Assembly (NCBI RefSeq): GCF_009647655.1 | Contig: NZ_WJFD01000001.1 | Coordinates: 1,674,001 to 1,738,000, forward strand | Source of the DNA: Chitinophaga sp. SYP-B3965 | GTDB lineage: Bacteria > Bacteroidota > Bacteroidia > Chitinophagales > Chitinophagaceae | Direction: 5' to 3' | DNA length: 64,000 nt | Shown here: positions 15,829 through 24,073 of the stretch, in pieces | How positions within the stretch are numbered: position 1 is the stretch's first letter | Layout of the letters: each line of letters starts with the position of its first letter | Notes under the pieces: generated by a model | Databases searched by the model: none | What the model was told of the DNA's origin: nothing | What the model saw: the letters and a program-made list of their open reading frames with translations, nothing else | Program-made: the position numbers and the translations under genes

Positions 15829-16866
15829 ATGGTAAAGATCGACAATATCACCCTTCCGGATTTTCCGTTATTGCTGGCTCCTATGGAGGATGTCAGCGAC
15901 CCGCCTTTCCGCGTGGTTTGCAAGCATAACGGCGCAGATCTCATGTTCACGGAGTTCATTTCCAGTGAAGGGCTGATCCGTGATGCCATTAAATGCCGCC
16001 GCAAACTGGAGATCTTTGACGAAGAACGGCCGGTAGGCATACAGCTGTTTGGCGGGGATGAAGAAAGGCTGGCCATGGCCGCTAAGATCGTAGACGTCAC
16101 CAACCCTGAACTGCTGGACATCAATTTTGGCTGCCCCGTAAAAGGGATCGTAGCCCAGGGCGCAGGCTCCGGGGTGCTGAAGGATATTGACCTAATGGTA
16201 CGCCTTACGGAAAGATGTGTACGTTCCACTACCCTGCCGGTAACCGTGAAAACACGGCTGGGCTGGGATGATGAAACCAAAAATATTGAAGAAGTAGCGG
16301 AAAGGTTGCAGGATGCAGGGATCAAAGCCCTCACCATCCATGGCCGCACCCGCTGCCAGATGTATAAAGGCGAGGCAGACTGGAGCCTCATCGCTAAAGT
16401 AAAGAACAACCCGCGCATCCATATTCCCATTTTCGGGAACGGGGATATTGACAGTCCGCAGAAAGCGCTGGAATATAAGAACCGTTATGGTGTGGATGGG
16501 ATCATGATAGGGCGTGCCGCTATCGGTTACCCCTGGATCTTCCGGGAGATCAGGCATTACCTGAACACCGGGGAGGAAATGGCACCGCCAACCGTAGCAG
16601 AACGGGTGGAAGTATGCAAACAGCATTTACGCAAATCCCTGCAGTGGAAAGGTGATGGCGCAGGCGTGTATGCTATGCGCAGGCATTATCTGAACTACCT
16701 GAAAGGATTACCCGGCATCAAAGAATTCCGTACGCGCCTCGTTACCCTTAACACCGTGCCGGAAATAGAAGAAGTGCTGGATGAAGTGCTCCGCACCTAT
16801 GATGGTTTTGAAGTGCAGAGAACACCCATCCAGCTGGTGAATTATCATGAGAATTGCCCGGTGTAA
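15829..16866 (+). CDS. dusB: tRNA-dihydrouridine synthase
   Basis: A 345-aa FMN enzyme that reduces uridine in tRNA. The (beta/alpha)8 barrel shows LLAPMEDVSDPPFR at the N terminus, ELLDINFGCPVKGI with the catalytic Cys near residue 100, TVKTRLGWD, the phosphate-binding ALTIHGRTRCQMYKGEADW, and FGNGDI followed by GVDGIMIGRAAIG. The order and wording are those of the nifR3/DusB family. The ATG at 15829 lies 9 nt after a TAnnTTTG box; an in-frame TTG at 15817 falls inside that box and is rejected. Confidence 0.93.
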   Translation: MVKIDNITLPDFPLLLAPMEDVSDPPFRVVCKHNGADLMFTEFISSEGLIRDAIKCRRKLEIFDEERPVGIQLFGGDEERLAMAAKIVDVTNPELLDINFGCPVKGIVAQGAGSGVLKDIDLMVRLTERCVRSTTLPVTVKTRLGWDDETKNIEEVAERLQDAGIKALTIHGRTRCQMYKGEADWSLIAKVKNNPRIHIPIFGNGDIDSPQKALEYKNRYGVDGIMIGRAAIGYPWIFREIRHYLNTGEEMAPPTVAERVEVCKQHLRKSLQWKGDGAGVYAMRRHYLNYLKGLPGIKEFRTRLVTLNTVPEIEEVLDEVLRTYDGFEVQRTPIQLVNYHENCPV

Positions 16867-16896
16867 GATATCCTGCCGGCAAACCTTTTGCCCCGT

Positions 16897-17295
16897 CTAA
16901 TACACGTACTCCGGCGGCTGGATCCCCTTTAAACGCAGATACACGATCAATTGCCCGCGATGGTGCGTAATGTGGTCCAGCGTAGTGTAAAGACCATCCT
17001 CTTTCCCGGAACTTTCCTCATATGTTTTCTTCAATGCATCGTACGCCTTTTCAAGCGCTGCGATGATCGTTTTCTTACCTGTTTTAGGCTTAGGCGGCGC
17101 CCATTCTGTTTCCACCTTCCGGATGAACATTTCAGACCACCAGTGAATACCATAAGTAATATGGTTCAGTTGTTCCCCGAAGCTCCATACTTCGTCCACC
17201 GGTTTAAGGTCATAAGCCGTTTCAGGCATTAACTCCGCCACACTTAATGTGTACGCGCGGGAGTTTTCCCAATGTTGTAAGAGTTGTGCTTTCAT
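16897..17295 (-). CDS. DinB-family protein
   Basis: A 132-aa four-helix DinB/YfiT-like protein. Potential metal-ligand histidines occur in FGEQLNHITYGIHWW near residue 40 and in TLDHITHHRGQLIVYLRLKG near the C terminus, the normal spacing for the family. Such proteins are metal-dependent thiol transferases or hydrolases, or have no known role. Convergent with dusB. It is followed on the same strand, 33 nt upstream, by an AraC gene. A second DinB protein lies at 18776 on the other strand. Confidence 0.85.
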   Translation of the reverse strand: MKAQLLQHWENSRAYTLSVAELMPETAYDLKPVDEVWSFGEQLNHITYGIHWWSEMFIRKVETEWAPPKPKTGKKTIIAALEKAYDALKKTYEESSGKEDGLYTTLDHITHHRGQLIVYLRLKGIQPPEYVY

Positions 17296-17328
17296 GTACC
17301 AAAACTAGGCAGCCGGGAAAAGAAAGGA

Positions 17329-18186
17329 TTAAGATATCCTGCTCATTTTTGCGTTACGGTATTTTGCCGGCGGCAGTTCAAATTTCTTGCGGAAGGCCGC
17401 ATTGAAATACTCCATGCTCGTGAACCCGGAAGTAAAGGCTATATCTGATAAAGGCGTTGGCGTGTTTTCGAGTAAAAGGGCCGCATGTTGCAGGCGGATG
17501 TCCTGCAGGAACTGGTAGGGAGAATAAGTGGTAAAGGTTTTGAAGATCCGGGAAAAATGGAAGGGGCTCACCAGGCTGTATTCTGCTATTTCCTTCAGGG
17601 AAATATCTTCCATGAAATGTTGGGTGAGGTATTCTTTGGCTCGCTCAATGGTAGCCAGGTGGTTCCTTTTCAGTTTGGCATGAATACGTTCATCCGGTTC
17701 ATAATCCGTGATGTCGTTCAGCACTTTGCGGATCATGTCAAAGATCAGCTGATCTATGTGCAGTTTGCTGCCGGCACGCGTGAGCACCAGCTGGGTAATA
17801 TAGAAATGCAGGAACTCTGTTTCCGGGGTGGTGCGGATGAGGGTGGAATGGAGGTCCGTATCGCTGAAGAACTTTGTATGGCCGTATTGTTCTTTCAGCT
17901 GCCGCAACAGTTCGCTGGAGATTTCGAAGATGGTGCATTCATCGGGCACAGCATGTGTATGGGTAACGGTACGTTCGTATTCCGGTTTGGTGATCAGGAT
18001 GCAACCGCTGTAGGAATCCAGCGATTGCCGGAAAACATTGAAGAGGAAATTGCCTTTCCTTACAAAGCTGATACAGAAGTTCTCGCTCTGTTCCGGTTTG
18101 GAAGTGCGGCAATCTGTACACCGGCAACGGAAATCCATGATCCGGTAGTAGTCAGATGTATAAAGCGTATGAATGTCTGCATCCAT
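17329..18186 (-). CDS. AraC-family regulator with N-terminal cysteine cluster
   Basis: A 285-aa regulator with a C-terminal AraC DNA-binding domain: first helix-turn-helix DISLKEIAEYSLVSPFHFSR, second PLSDIAFTSGFTSMEYFNAAF. The N-terminal region contains FRCRCTDCRTSKPEQSEN, a CxCxxC cluster that could bind metal or sense oxidation; it continues into a cupin-like sensor. It starts 3 nt after the stop of the upstream lipoprotein gene and precedes a DinB gene, so lipoprotein, AraC and DinB may form one unit. Confidence 0.85.
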   Translation of the reverse strand: MDADIHTLYTSDYYRIMDFRCRCTDCRTSKPEQSENFCISFVRKGNFLFNVFRQSLDSYSGCILITKPEYERTVTHTHAVPDECTIFEISSELLRQLKEQYGHTKFFSDTDLHSTLIRTTPETEFLHFYITQLVLTRAGSKLHIDQLIFDMIRKVLNDITDYEPDERIHAKLKRNHLATIERAKEYLTQHFMEDISLKEIAEYSLVSPFHFSRIFKTFTTYSPYQFLQDIRLQHAALLLENTPTPLSDIAFTSGFTSMEYFNAAFRKKFELPPAKYRNAKMSRIS

Positions 18187-18189
18187 CGT

Positions 18190-18654
18190 TTATTCACAAG
18201 CCGTTTTCTTAAAAGGTGTTGGTTCAAATTTTAGCAGTGCTGCATCGGCGTTAAAAACAGGCAGGCCTTCTGCATTCAGGCTATCCGTCTGCGCTTCGTA
18301 CACCTGTTCTCCCATGAGCTTGAACACTACATCCCGGGTGCTTTTCATGCCTTCGCTCTGGAATTCATACGTAGCTCTCAGGATATTATCCTGTAAGGTG
18401 CCTGTTATAACCCCGCTGTTCTTATCCTTTTCATAAATACGGTATTCCAGTGTGCCGTTCACCTTATTATCATCTATAACCAGGGATAACTTAGCCGTAT
18501 CCCGCCCGGAGATCTTATGATAACATCCTGCGATGGTGTTCTCTGTGCTGGCCTCTTCTGTGGTGGTGGAGTCGTTTTTAGCGGTGGTACCGGCCTGGTT
18601 GCAGGCGGCGAATGCGGTGGAAAGTAATAATACAAAGGATATAGCAGTTCTCAT
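18190..18654 (-). CDS. Lipoprotein of unknown function
   Basis: A 154-aa predicted lipoprotein. The start at 18654 gives a compact signal peptide ending in LLSTAFAAC, a lipobox with Cys as first mature residue; an upstream ATG at 18678 is possible. A Thr/Glu-rich linker follows. The folded part (GCYHKISGRDTAKLSLVIDD, then NGTLEYRIYEKDKNSGVITG) suggests a small beta-barrel, as in many periplasmic Bacteroidota lipoproteins. No function is known. An 11-bp inverted repeat lies just upstream, in the divergent promoter region shared with a DinB gene. Confidence 0.75.
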   Translation of the reverse strand: MRTAISFVLLLSTAFAACNQAGTTAKNDSTTTEEASTENTIAGCYHKISGRDTAKLSLVIDDNKVNGTLEYRIYEKDKNSGVITGTLQDNILRATYEFQSEGMKSTRDVVFKLMGEQVYEAQTDSLNAEGLPVFNADAALLKFEPTPFKKTACE

Positions 18655-18679
18655 ATATGCATGTTTCGGTGATCTCATA

Positions 18680-18711
18680 AAAATACGGAATAAATTTCGG
18701 TTCCGTATTTT
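18680..18711. promoter_or_regulatory. Inverted repeat in a divergent promoter region
   Basis: AAAATACGGAA (18680-18690) and TTCCGTATTTT (18701-18711) form perfect 11-bp arms around a 10-nt spacer. It lies between the divergent lipoprotein and DinB genes, so an operator is more likely than a terminator. The AraC protein encoded in the same unit is a candidate binder. Confidence 0.5.
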
Positions 18712-18775
18712 CCTGCTGACATAGGGCTGTCACAACCCCGTAGTTCCTTTGTATTACAAACAAAAACACAAGTAT

Positions 18776-19273
18776 ATGTCAATCATTCCAGCCCTCCTCA
18801 AAGAAATGGAGAACGAAGCAACTACAACCCGTAAAATGTTATCTATTGTACCGGAAGATAAGTTCGACTGGCAGCCGCATCCCAAGAGCATGACGGTGCG
18901 CCAGCTGGCTACGCATATTGCGGAGCTTCCTACCTGGGTTACCATGGCGGTAACTACAGATGGACTGGATTTTGCCACCACCCCTTATGAGCCGGTGAAG
19001 ATCAAAAGCAGCGGGGAACTGCTGAAATATTTTGAAACAGCCCTGGAAGATGGCAAAGCCCACCTGGTAAAAGCAGATGAAGCTGCCTTTCCGGAAACCT
19101 GGACCCTGCGTATGGGAGATGCGATCCTTGCAGAACAATCAAAAGCGGAAACCATTCGTATGACCTTTTGCCAGATCGTACATCACCGCGCGCAGTTGGG
19201 TGTTTTCCTGCGTTTGCTGGATGTGCCGATTCCTGGTAGCTATGGGCCTAGTGCGGATGAGATGCACGGATAG
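18776..19273 (+). CDS. DinB-family protein
   Basis: A 165-aa DinB_2-type four-helix protein. Histidines lie in MTVRQLATHIAELPTW (near residue 45) and in FCQIVHHRAQLGVFLRLLDVP (near residue 145), the usual metal-ligand positions. The protein ends with VPIPGSYGPSADE, a tail very common in this subfamily. The ATG at 18776 is preferred over a longer frame from 18749, which would add only a lysine-rich leader. Function unknown. Confidence 0.87.
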   Translation: MSIIPALLKEMENEATTTRKMLSIVPEDKFDWQPHPKSMTVRQLATHIAELPTWVTMAVTTDGLDFATTPYEPVKIKSSGELLKYFETALEDGKAHLVKADEAAFPETWTLRMGDAILAEQSKAETIRMTFCQIVHHRAQLGVFLRLLDVPIPGSYGPSADEMHG

Positions 19274-19280
19274 GTTTTTT

Positions 19281-19330
19281 GTTTCGGGCAATAGTTCTTT
19301 TATTATTTAAAAGGAGCTATTGCCCGAAAC
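19281..19330. promoter_or_regulatory. Long palindrome upstream of the P450 gene
   Basis: GTTTCGGGCAATAG (19281-19294) and CTATTGCCCGAAAC (19317-19330) are perfect 14-bp arms; a nested TCTTTT/AAAAGG(A) extends the pairing inward. It follows the DinB stop by 7 nt and precedes the P450 ATG by 46 nt. No T-run follows the stem on either strand, so it is not a canonical terminator. It could be an operator or an RNA hairpin. Confidence 0.5.
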
Positions 19331-19376
19331 AAGTGTATTGCGATCTTACTGCAGTTAAGTAATATAGCTTTATTAC

Positions 19377-20549
19377 ATGCTTGACAATACATCAATAGAC
19401 CCCTCTAACTGGTACCACCAGATGAGAGAAGAAAACCCGATATATTACGACCCTGATTTCACTTTTTTCTTTGGCGCTAAAGGCGCATGGCATATATTCC
19501 GGCATGAAGATGTGCGCGCTGTTGCAAATGACCCGGAAACATTCTCCAATGAATATATGACAAGATCAACGGAAAACTTGTTCAGCATAGGTCTTGCAGG
19601 ATCAGACCCTCCACATCACAAAACATTACGGACATTTGGCAATCATTTCTTCAGCCCCTCTGCTATTTCCAATACGAAAGAATGGATGTATGACCTTTGT
19701 GAAGAAATGCTCCGTCCCTGGTTACAGCATGGCAAAATGGATTTTATAACTGATTTTGCTGCCATTATGCCAACAATAGTGATCGCGAAGTTATTGGGTA
19801 TTTCTACGGAATATCATGAGCAAGTGGTGAAGTGGGTAGACACCTTTGTAGGTGACCCGGCTATTATCGGAATAGAAGCTCATTCCAAAGCCAACCAGGA
19901 AATGCGGGCTTTTTTACTGGAGCAGGTGGAAGAACGAAGGAAAGCACCCGGATCTGATTTCATTACGGGCCTGTTGCAGGCAGAAGTAGATGGCGAAAAA
20001 CTGAGTGAGACGGACCTGCTTGCTTACTATTTTATAGTACTGATCGGAGGCAGTGAAACAATCGTAAACTTGCTGGGAAATGCCATGTTTACTTTTACGG
20101 AGATACCGGAACTGCAGGCACATTTAATACGTTATCCCGAGGATATTCCAAAGGCGATCAATGAAGTACTGCGTTATCGTTCTCCTGCAGCTTCCATACC
20201 ACGCCGGGCAAAACGGGATATTTTATTCCAGGGTCACCAAATCAAGGAAGGCGATATGGTCAATCTCTCCCTGGGAGCTGCCAACCGGGACCCTTCCGTA
20301 TTTTCAGACCCGGATACTTTTGACATTAACCGGGATAATTCCCGCATTTTAAGTTTTGGCCACGGTATTCATTATTGCATGGGCGCTGCTATGGCAAAGT
20401 TAGAAGCCAGGATCTTTTTTGAGGTGATCTTTAAGTATTTAAGAGAGATACATTTACAGCCAGGAGCAGCATTATCCCGTAAACCCAGTGGGCTGGTATA
20501 TGGTTTGAAATCTTTGCCCATTAGGTTTCACACACATGAAGCCCTTTAG
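19377..20549 (+). CDS. Cytochrome P450 of a terpenoid cluster
   Basis: A 390-aa soluble bacterial P450 monooxygenase. The I-helix oxygen-activation motif is IGGSETIVN (GGxET form). The K-helix ExxR is in INEVLRYRSP, and the heme-binding loop FGHGIHYCMGAAMAKLE places the thiolate at Cys334. PRRAKRD and the absence of an N-terminal anchor fit the CYP107-like bacterial classes. It needs separate ferredoxin and reductase partners, and none is encoded nearby. The gene is convergent with the class II cyclase; their stop codons overlap by 4 bp. The likely role is hydroxylation of the terpene made by the two enzymes on the opposite strand. Confidence 0.92.
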   Translation: MLDNTSIDPSNWYHQMREENPIYYDPDFTFFFGAKGAWHIFRHEDVRAVANDPETFSNEYMTRSTENLFSIGLAGSDPPHHKTLRTFGNHFFSPSAISNTKEWMYDLCEEMLRPWLQHGKMDFITDFAAIMPTIVIAKLLGISTEYHEQVVKWVDTFVGDPAIIGIEAHSKANQEMRAFLLEQVEERRKAPGSDFITGLLQAEVDGEKLSETDLLAYYFIVLIGGSETIVNLLGNAMFTFTEIPELQAHLIRYPEDIPKAINEVLRYRSPAASIPRRAKRDILFQGHQIKEGDMVNLSLGAANRDPSVFSDPDTFDINRDNSRILSFGHGIHYCMGAAMAKLEARIFFEVIFKYLREIHLQPGAALSRKPSGLVYGLKSLPIRFHTHEAL

Positions 20550-22078
20550 TTGCTCTGATACATACCAAACGCGTTCAGCACAAAAATATCTGCCAATACA
20601 GGAAAATCATAAGGGATAGGCCGTGGTGCAGCCTGGTCAGGGATAGATCTGAATCCTCCGTTTGCATCCTGATGTTGCAGCAGATAATGCCATCCCTGCT
20701 GAAGCTCCACAGGCCCATTCAGCTGGGCTACTGCTGTCATAGCATGTGCAGTACTGATAACATCACTGGGGCCTCCTGCTTTATGCCCCCATCCACCATC
20801 TGCATGTTGTGCATTTACCAGGTAGTGCAGGAGTTTTTCAAGCAGGTGATCAACGTAGGTTTGCACTGGTTCCACATACCTGGGAGGTACCTGTTTTAAG
20901 GCAGAAGTAACCCGTGCAATGGCATATGTTTCACTTAAACTCCAGCTACGCTCAAAGGAGCCATCCAACTGTTGCTGCTGGTACAAAAATGTTATTGCCG
21001 CCTGCAGCAGTTTTGCATAACGTTCCCCATCTGGAGCGAGCGCAATGATGGCATTAGCGGTCATCGTCACTTCTGAAGGATGACCATGCTGATATGTAGG
21101 AAACCCTCCGTCAGTATTGACCATGTTGATCAGGAAATTGGTGGCAGCAGCTATTGGTTCCGCATACCGCTGCGCATCTACAATACGCAGAAATTCAACT
21201 GCGCAACAGGTATCATCTACATCTGTTTGTTGCACTCCTTCTGTATAAGGCCAGCCTCCTTTATGCGTTTGCAAGAGCGTGATATAATCCGCCATTTGCT
21301 GTAAGAGAGCAGGCCGGGCACCTGTTTTAGCCAACGCAGTACCTGCCAGTGTTGTAAGGAATACCGTCATATCCGGAATGAAGGGTAATCCGCCATCGGG
21401 GTTACTATGGCGTAACATGTTGTTGATCCCGTTGCGGATCACCGGATGCCCGGGGGTCCATTTATGCAATGCCAGCAGGGCCAGCAGATGACAGGAAAAA
21501 TGGCATTCCCAGACCTCTCTGAAAGTACTGCCTGTGAGTTGTTCTATAAGGAATGCTTTATCTTCAGAAGTAACCAGTTCAGCGCGTCCCTGCCCGTATG
21601 CATTCAGTATCTTGATAGCACAAAGCGTGAGCCCTACCCATGAAGCATACCCGTGATATTCCAATAAGGAGGGATCTATGGTTGTATTGTAAGGAACTGC
21701 TTCTAATACCGCAAGATATGTTTCAAACATGAGCCGCTTACGGCTGGAAGTGAAATGCCTAAAGTCTGCCAACATAACAGATATGGAAGCATCGCCGGTT
21801 ATCGGCTTTCCAAGTGAAACGTCTATCAGCAGTTGTTCGATCTTACTAAGGTCAGGCGCATTGTAGCGTGCATGCAAAAAACGAATGATCGTAGTTTGCA
21901 CCTGCGGATACATGTTCTCCTGTTGCAATAACCGGAGCATTAGTGCAGATTCCAGTGCCCTGCTGTTGCAGCGTTCCTGAATTCCTCCGCTATCACTCAC
22001 GTGATCACTCAGATGTTCTCTCAGATCATAGGTACTTTGTTCTATCAGGGCTTCTTTAGCGTATCGTGCAGTATTCAT
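20546..22078 (-). CDS. Class II diterpene cyclase-like protein (DVDD motif)
   Basis: A 510-aa protein of the squalene-hopene cyclase / prenyltransferase alpha-barrel family. It has several QW-like repeats (DGGLPFIPD, KGGWPYTEG, DGGFPTYQHG, DGSFERSW, DGGWGHKAGG, NGGFRSIP). The class II acid motif DxDD is present as TDVDDTCCAVEF near residues 286-289, predicting protonation-initiated cyclisation of a prenyl diphosphate. At ~510 aa it matches bacterial class II diterpene cyclases, not the longer (~630 aa) squalene-hopene cyclases. I choose the ATG at 22078, 20 nt after the stop of the class I synthase; GTG codons at 22114 overlap that gene. The likely substrate is geranylgeranyl diphosphate; the product skeleton is unknown. 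Confidence 0.85.
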   Translation of the reverse strand: MNTARYAKEALIEQSTYDLREHLSDHVSDSGGIQERCNSRALESALMLRLLQQENMYPQVQTTIIRFLHARYNAPDLSKIEQLLIDVSLGKPITGDASISVMLADFRHFTSSRKRLMFETYLAVLEAVPYNTTIDPSLLEYHGYASWVGLTLCAIKILNAYGQGRAELVTSEDKAFLIEQLTGSTFREVWECHFSCHLLALLALHKWTPGHPVIRNGINNMLRHSNPDGGLPFIPDMTVFLTTLAGTALAKTGARPALLQQMADYITLLQTHKGGWPYTEGVQQTDVDDTCCAVEFLRIVDAQRYAEPIAAATNFLINMVNTDGGFPTYQHGHPSEVTMTANAIIALAPDGERYAKLLQAAITFLYQQQQLDGSFERSWSLSETYAIARVTSALKQVPPRYVEPVQTYVDHLLEKLLHYLVNAQHADGGWGHKAGGPSDVISTAHAMTAVAQLNGPVELQQGWHYLLQHQDANGGFRSIPDQAAPRPIPYDFPVLADIFVLNAFGMYQSN

Positions 22079-22098
22079 CTCGCTTACTTTATGTGGGT

Positions 22099-23184
22099 TC
22101 AAACATGCCACCACCAGGCAATACAGCCAATGGGTAATGGTTCTTCACTGACATCGCTGGGTGTATTGCTGTACCCGTTTTGCTGTATGGCGGGCATTAC
22201 ACCCATACCATCCAGGGAAGTGTAGCGGAGAGTGCCCGTACACCAATCGTTAATTCCCCTGATGTATTGGCAAAGGCCTGTGAAATAGCGTTCAAGAAGT
22301 GGGATATGCGATTGCAGCGTTTTGTCTTCCAACACTATATCACGCAGGCGCAGAAAGCGGCAAAAGGCGCGATCGCGGAAGGCCATGGAAGTGATGAGTG
22401 CCTGTTCTACATTATAATGATACGCATGCTGAATGGCGTCTACAATGTTAAAGCCATCACTGGTACGATGCAATTCTTTGGGGTAAGAGTAGATTTCGGT
22501 GTCCCAATCTGCTACCAGCGCAGCTATTTCTGTGAGCGCGCGTATGCGTCTGTCCTCCATCAACCATGCCGGCATGTCTAACTCCTCAATAATATAGGGA
22601 AGTGTCACAAATGCCATGGTACCACCACTGTATAAACGAATATACGTATAGTCACTAAGGTTAGGTATAATGTTTCTTGCAGCATAACCTGCCTTCAGTA
22701 CCTCCACGTAGAACCATCCTTTGAGCCCCTGTACAAACCGTTCTACATGCTCCTTACCCGTATGCTCTCCCATACGCAGTACAATATCACGCAGTGCCAA
22801 TGGATAATTAGCTGTTTCATCTATTATAAATTCAGGTGCTTCCGCAGCGCGCATCATGCTGGCAGTAGCCACCGCGAGTTCTATGGGTTGCCTGCGTGTT
22901 GGACCTTCATCACAATAGTCATCATCAAATGCAAATGCCCACATGGAAAAATCGGCAGCCACCTGCAGCAATTCTTCTTTGCCAACAGGCGCGAAACATC
23001 CGGCAAGGCCCCCTCCGCAATTACCTGCAATCAGGCGGTTACGCTGCTCCTCGTTAGGATAGAGCCGGAAGCGGGTGATAAAATGCGCTGACTTTTCCTG
23101 TGCAATAGCTGTGAATGGATGAACCATAGATGGCATTGGCAGGTAGAATGGGGGAAGTTGTACAGGGCTGATCTGAGGGTTCAT
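22099..23184 (-). CDS. Class I terpene synthase with altered NSE motif
   Basis: A 361-aa class I terpene synthase. The first metal motif is FAFDDDYCDE (D87-E93) and the diphosphate sensor Arg183 is in YIRLYSGG. A C-terminal RY pair is in GTLRYTS. At the NSE site the sequence is D-T-E-I-Y-S-Y-P-K-E: Ser233 and Glu237 are kept, but the first Asn/Asp is Thr229 and the following Asp is Glu230. It is the promoter-proximal gene of a two-gene operon with the class II cyclase, so it most likely ionises the cyclised diphosphate made by that enzyme. The C terminus ends in a run of Trp. Product unknown. Confidence 0.87.
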   Translation of the reverse strand: MNPQISPVQLPPFYLPMPSMVHPFTAIAQEKSAHFITRFRLYPNEEQRNRLIAGNCGGGLAGCFAPVGKEELLQVAADFSMWAFAFDDDYCDEGPTRRQPIELAVATASMMRAAEAPEFIIDETANYPLALRDIVLRMGEHTGKEHVERFVQGLKGWFYVEVLKAGYAARNIIPNLSDYTYIRLYSGGTMAFVTLPYIIEELDMPAWLMEDRRIRALTEIAALVADWDTEIYSYPKELHRTSDGFNIVDAIQHAYHYNVEQALITSMAFRDRAFCRFLRLRDIVLEDKTLQSHIPLLERYFTGLCQYIRGINDWCTGTLRYTSLDGMGVMPAIQQNGYSNTPSDVSEEPLPIGCIAWWWHV

Positions 23185-23230
23185 ACGGGTTAAGCTTTAT
23201 TCTTAGTTCCTTTATCTGAAGCTACAGGAT

Positions 23231-23238
23231 CAAATCTA
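23231..23238 (-). promoter_or_regulatory. TAnnTTTG box of the terpene operon
   Basis: On the minus strand TAGATTTG matches the -7 consensus exactly, 46 nt before the class I synthase ATG. No clear -33 box is seen. Confidence 0.45.
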
Positions 23239-23289
23239 TAGCAGGTCAGCAGAACTCCCGCCTCAGTAGTATTTATTCTACATAAATAT

Positions 23290-23322
23290 CCTGTACACTA
23301 CCAGCTTATGGCAGTGTACAGG
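23290..23322 (-). terminator. RNA hairpin downstream of the LVIVD gene
   Basis: CCTGTACACT and AGTGTACAGG are perfect 10-bp arms. In minus-strand RNA the stem extends to 13 bp with a G-U wobble, while in plus-strand RNA the same position is an A-C mismatch. The hairpin therefore fits a minus transcript, ending the LVIVD unit. The T-run after it is weak. Confidence 0.55.
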
Positions 23323-23329
23323 TACTTCA

Positions 23330-24073
23330 TTAATTCATCAAAGCAGATAACGCCACCGGGTTCTGTGGTTTGCTGATATCAAAGAAACGCACGCCACCCT
23401 CTACATAAGCGATCAGTATGCCGTTATACGGGATCACATCGTAATAAATACTGCCGTCATTGATGTATTCCAAAACTTTGGGCAGATAGGGGTCTTTGAT
23501 ATTAAACACGCCCAGTCCTTTTGCGCCATCGCAAACATAGAGCGCGCTATCCTGCACACCCAGGCCATATGGGCCTGTAAGTTCCACCTGCGCTTTCATC
23601 ACCGGATTTTTTACATCCTTTACATCATATACCATCAGCGCATTCAGTGTACCGCCGCAGGTGTTCCCTCCTCTTAATGTTACAAAAGCAGTAGTGCCCT
23701 GCGTAACAACGGGATCACAGCTTCTGAAATGTTGGACGCGACTTTCCGGTTTAGGTTTGGCGGGATCTGTGATATCAAAAATAAACAGGGCATTTGTTGA
23801 GCCTACAAATAATTTCTGATCATAGGCAAAAATGGTTTCGATCCCCCAGGGTAATTGGGTCACTCCTTTATCCACAGGCGCGGTGGCATCCGTGATATCA
23901 TATACCTTCAGCGCATTTTGGTTCACCACGTAGAGATAATTACCTGCGATGGCAAACCTTGCCAGGGAGCCACCTTTACCTCCATCTGCAAAAGAGTCCG
24001 AACTTTTAGCGTTGTCTTTGGTGCAGGAGATCATGATCAGCAGAACAAACAGTAAGTAGTATAATTTTTTCAT
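23330..24073 (-). CDS. LVIVD-repeat beta-propeller lipoprotein
   Basis: A 247-aa predicted surface or periplasmic lipoprotein. MKKLYYLLFVLLIMISC gives a lipobox Cys at residue 17. At least five LVIVD-type blades follow, recognisable as NYLYVVNQNALKVYDITDATAP, KLFVGSTNALFIFDITDPAKP, LMVYDVKDVKNP, LYVCDGAKGLGVFNIKDP and VRFFDISKPQNP. Such propellers have no assigned enzyme activity. The ATG at 24073 overlaps the stop of the upstream lipoprotein gene by one base, so the two are translationally coupled. Confidence 0.85.
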   Translation of the reverse strand: MKKLYYLLFVLLIMISCTKDNAKSSDSFADGGKGGSLARFAIAGNYLYVVNQNALKVYDITDATAPVDKGVTQLPWGIETIFAYDQKLFVGSTNALFIFDITDPAKPKPESRVQHFRSCDPVVTQGTTAFVTLRGGNTCGGTLNALMVYDVKDVKNPVMKAQVELTGPYGLGVQDSALYVCDGAKGLGVFNIKDPYLPKVLEYINDGSIYYDVIPYNGILIAYVEGGVRFFDISKPQNPVALSALMN

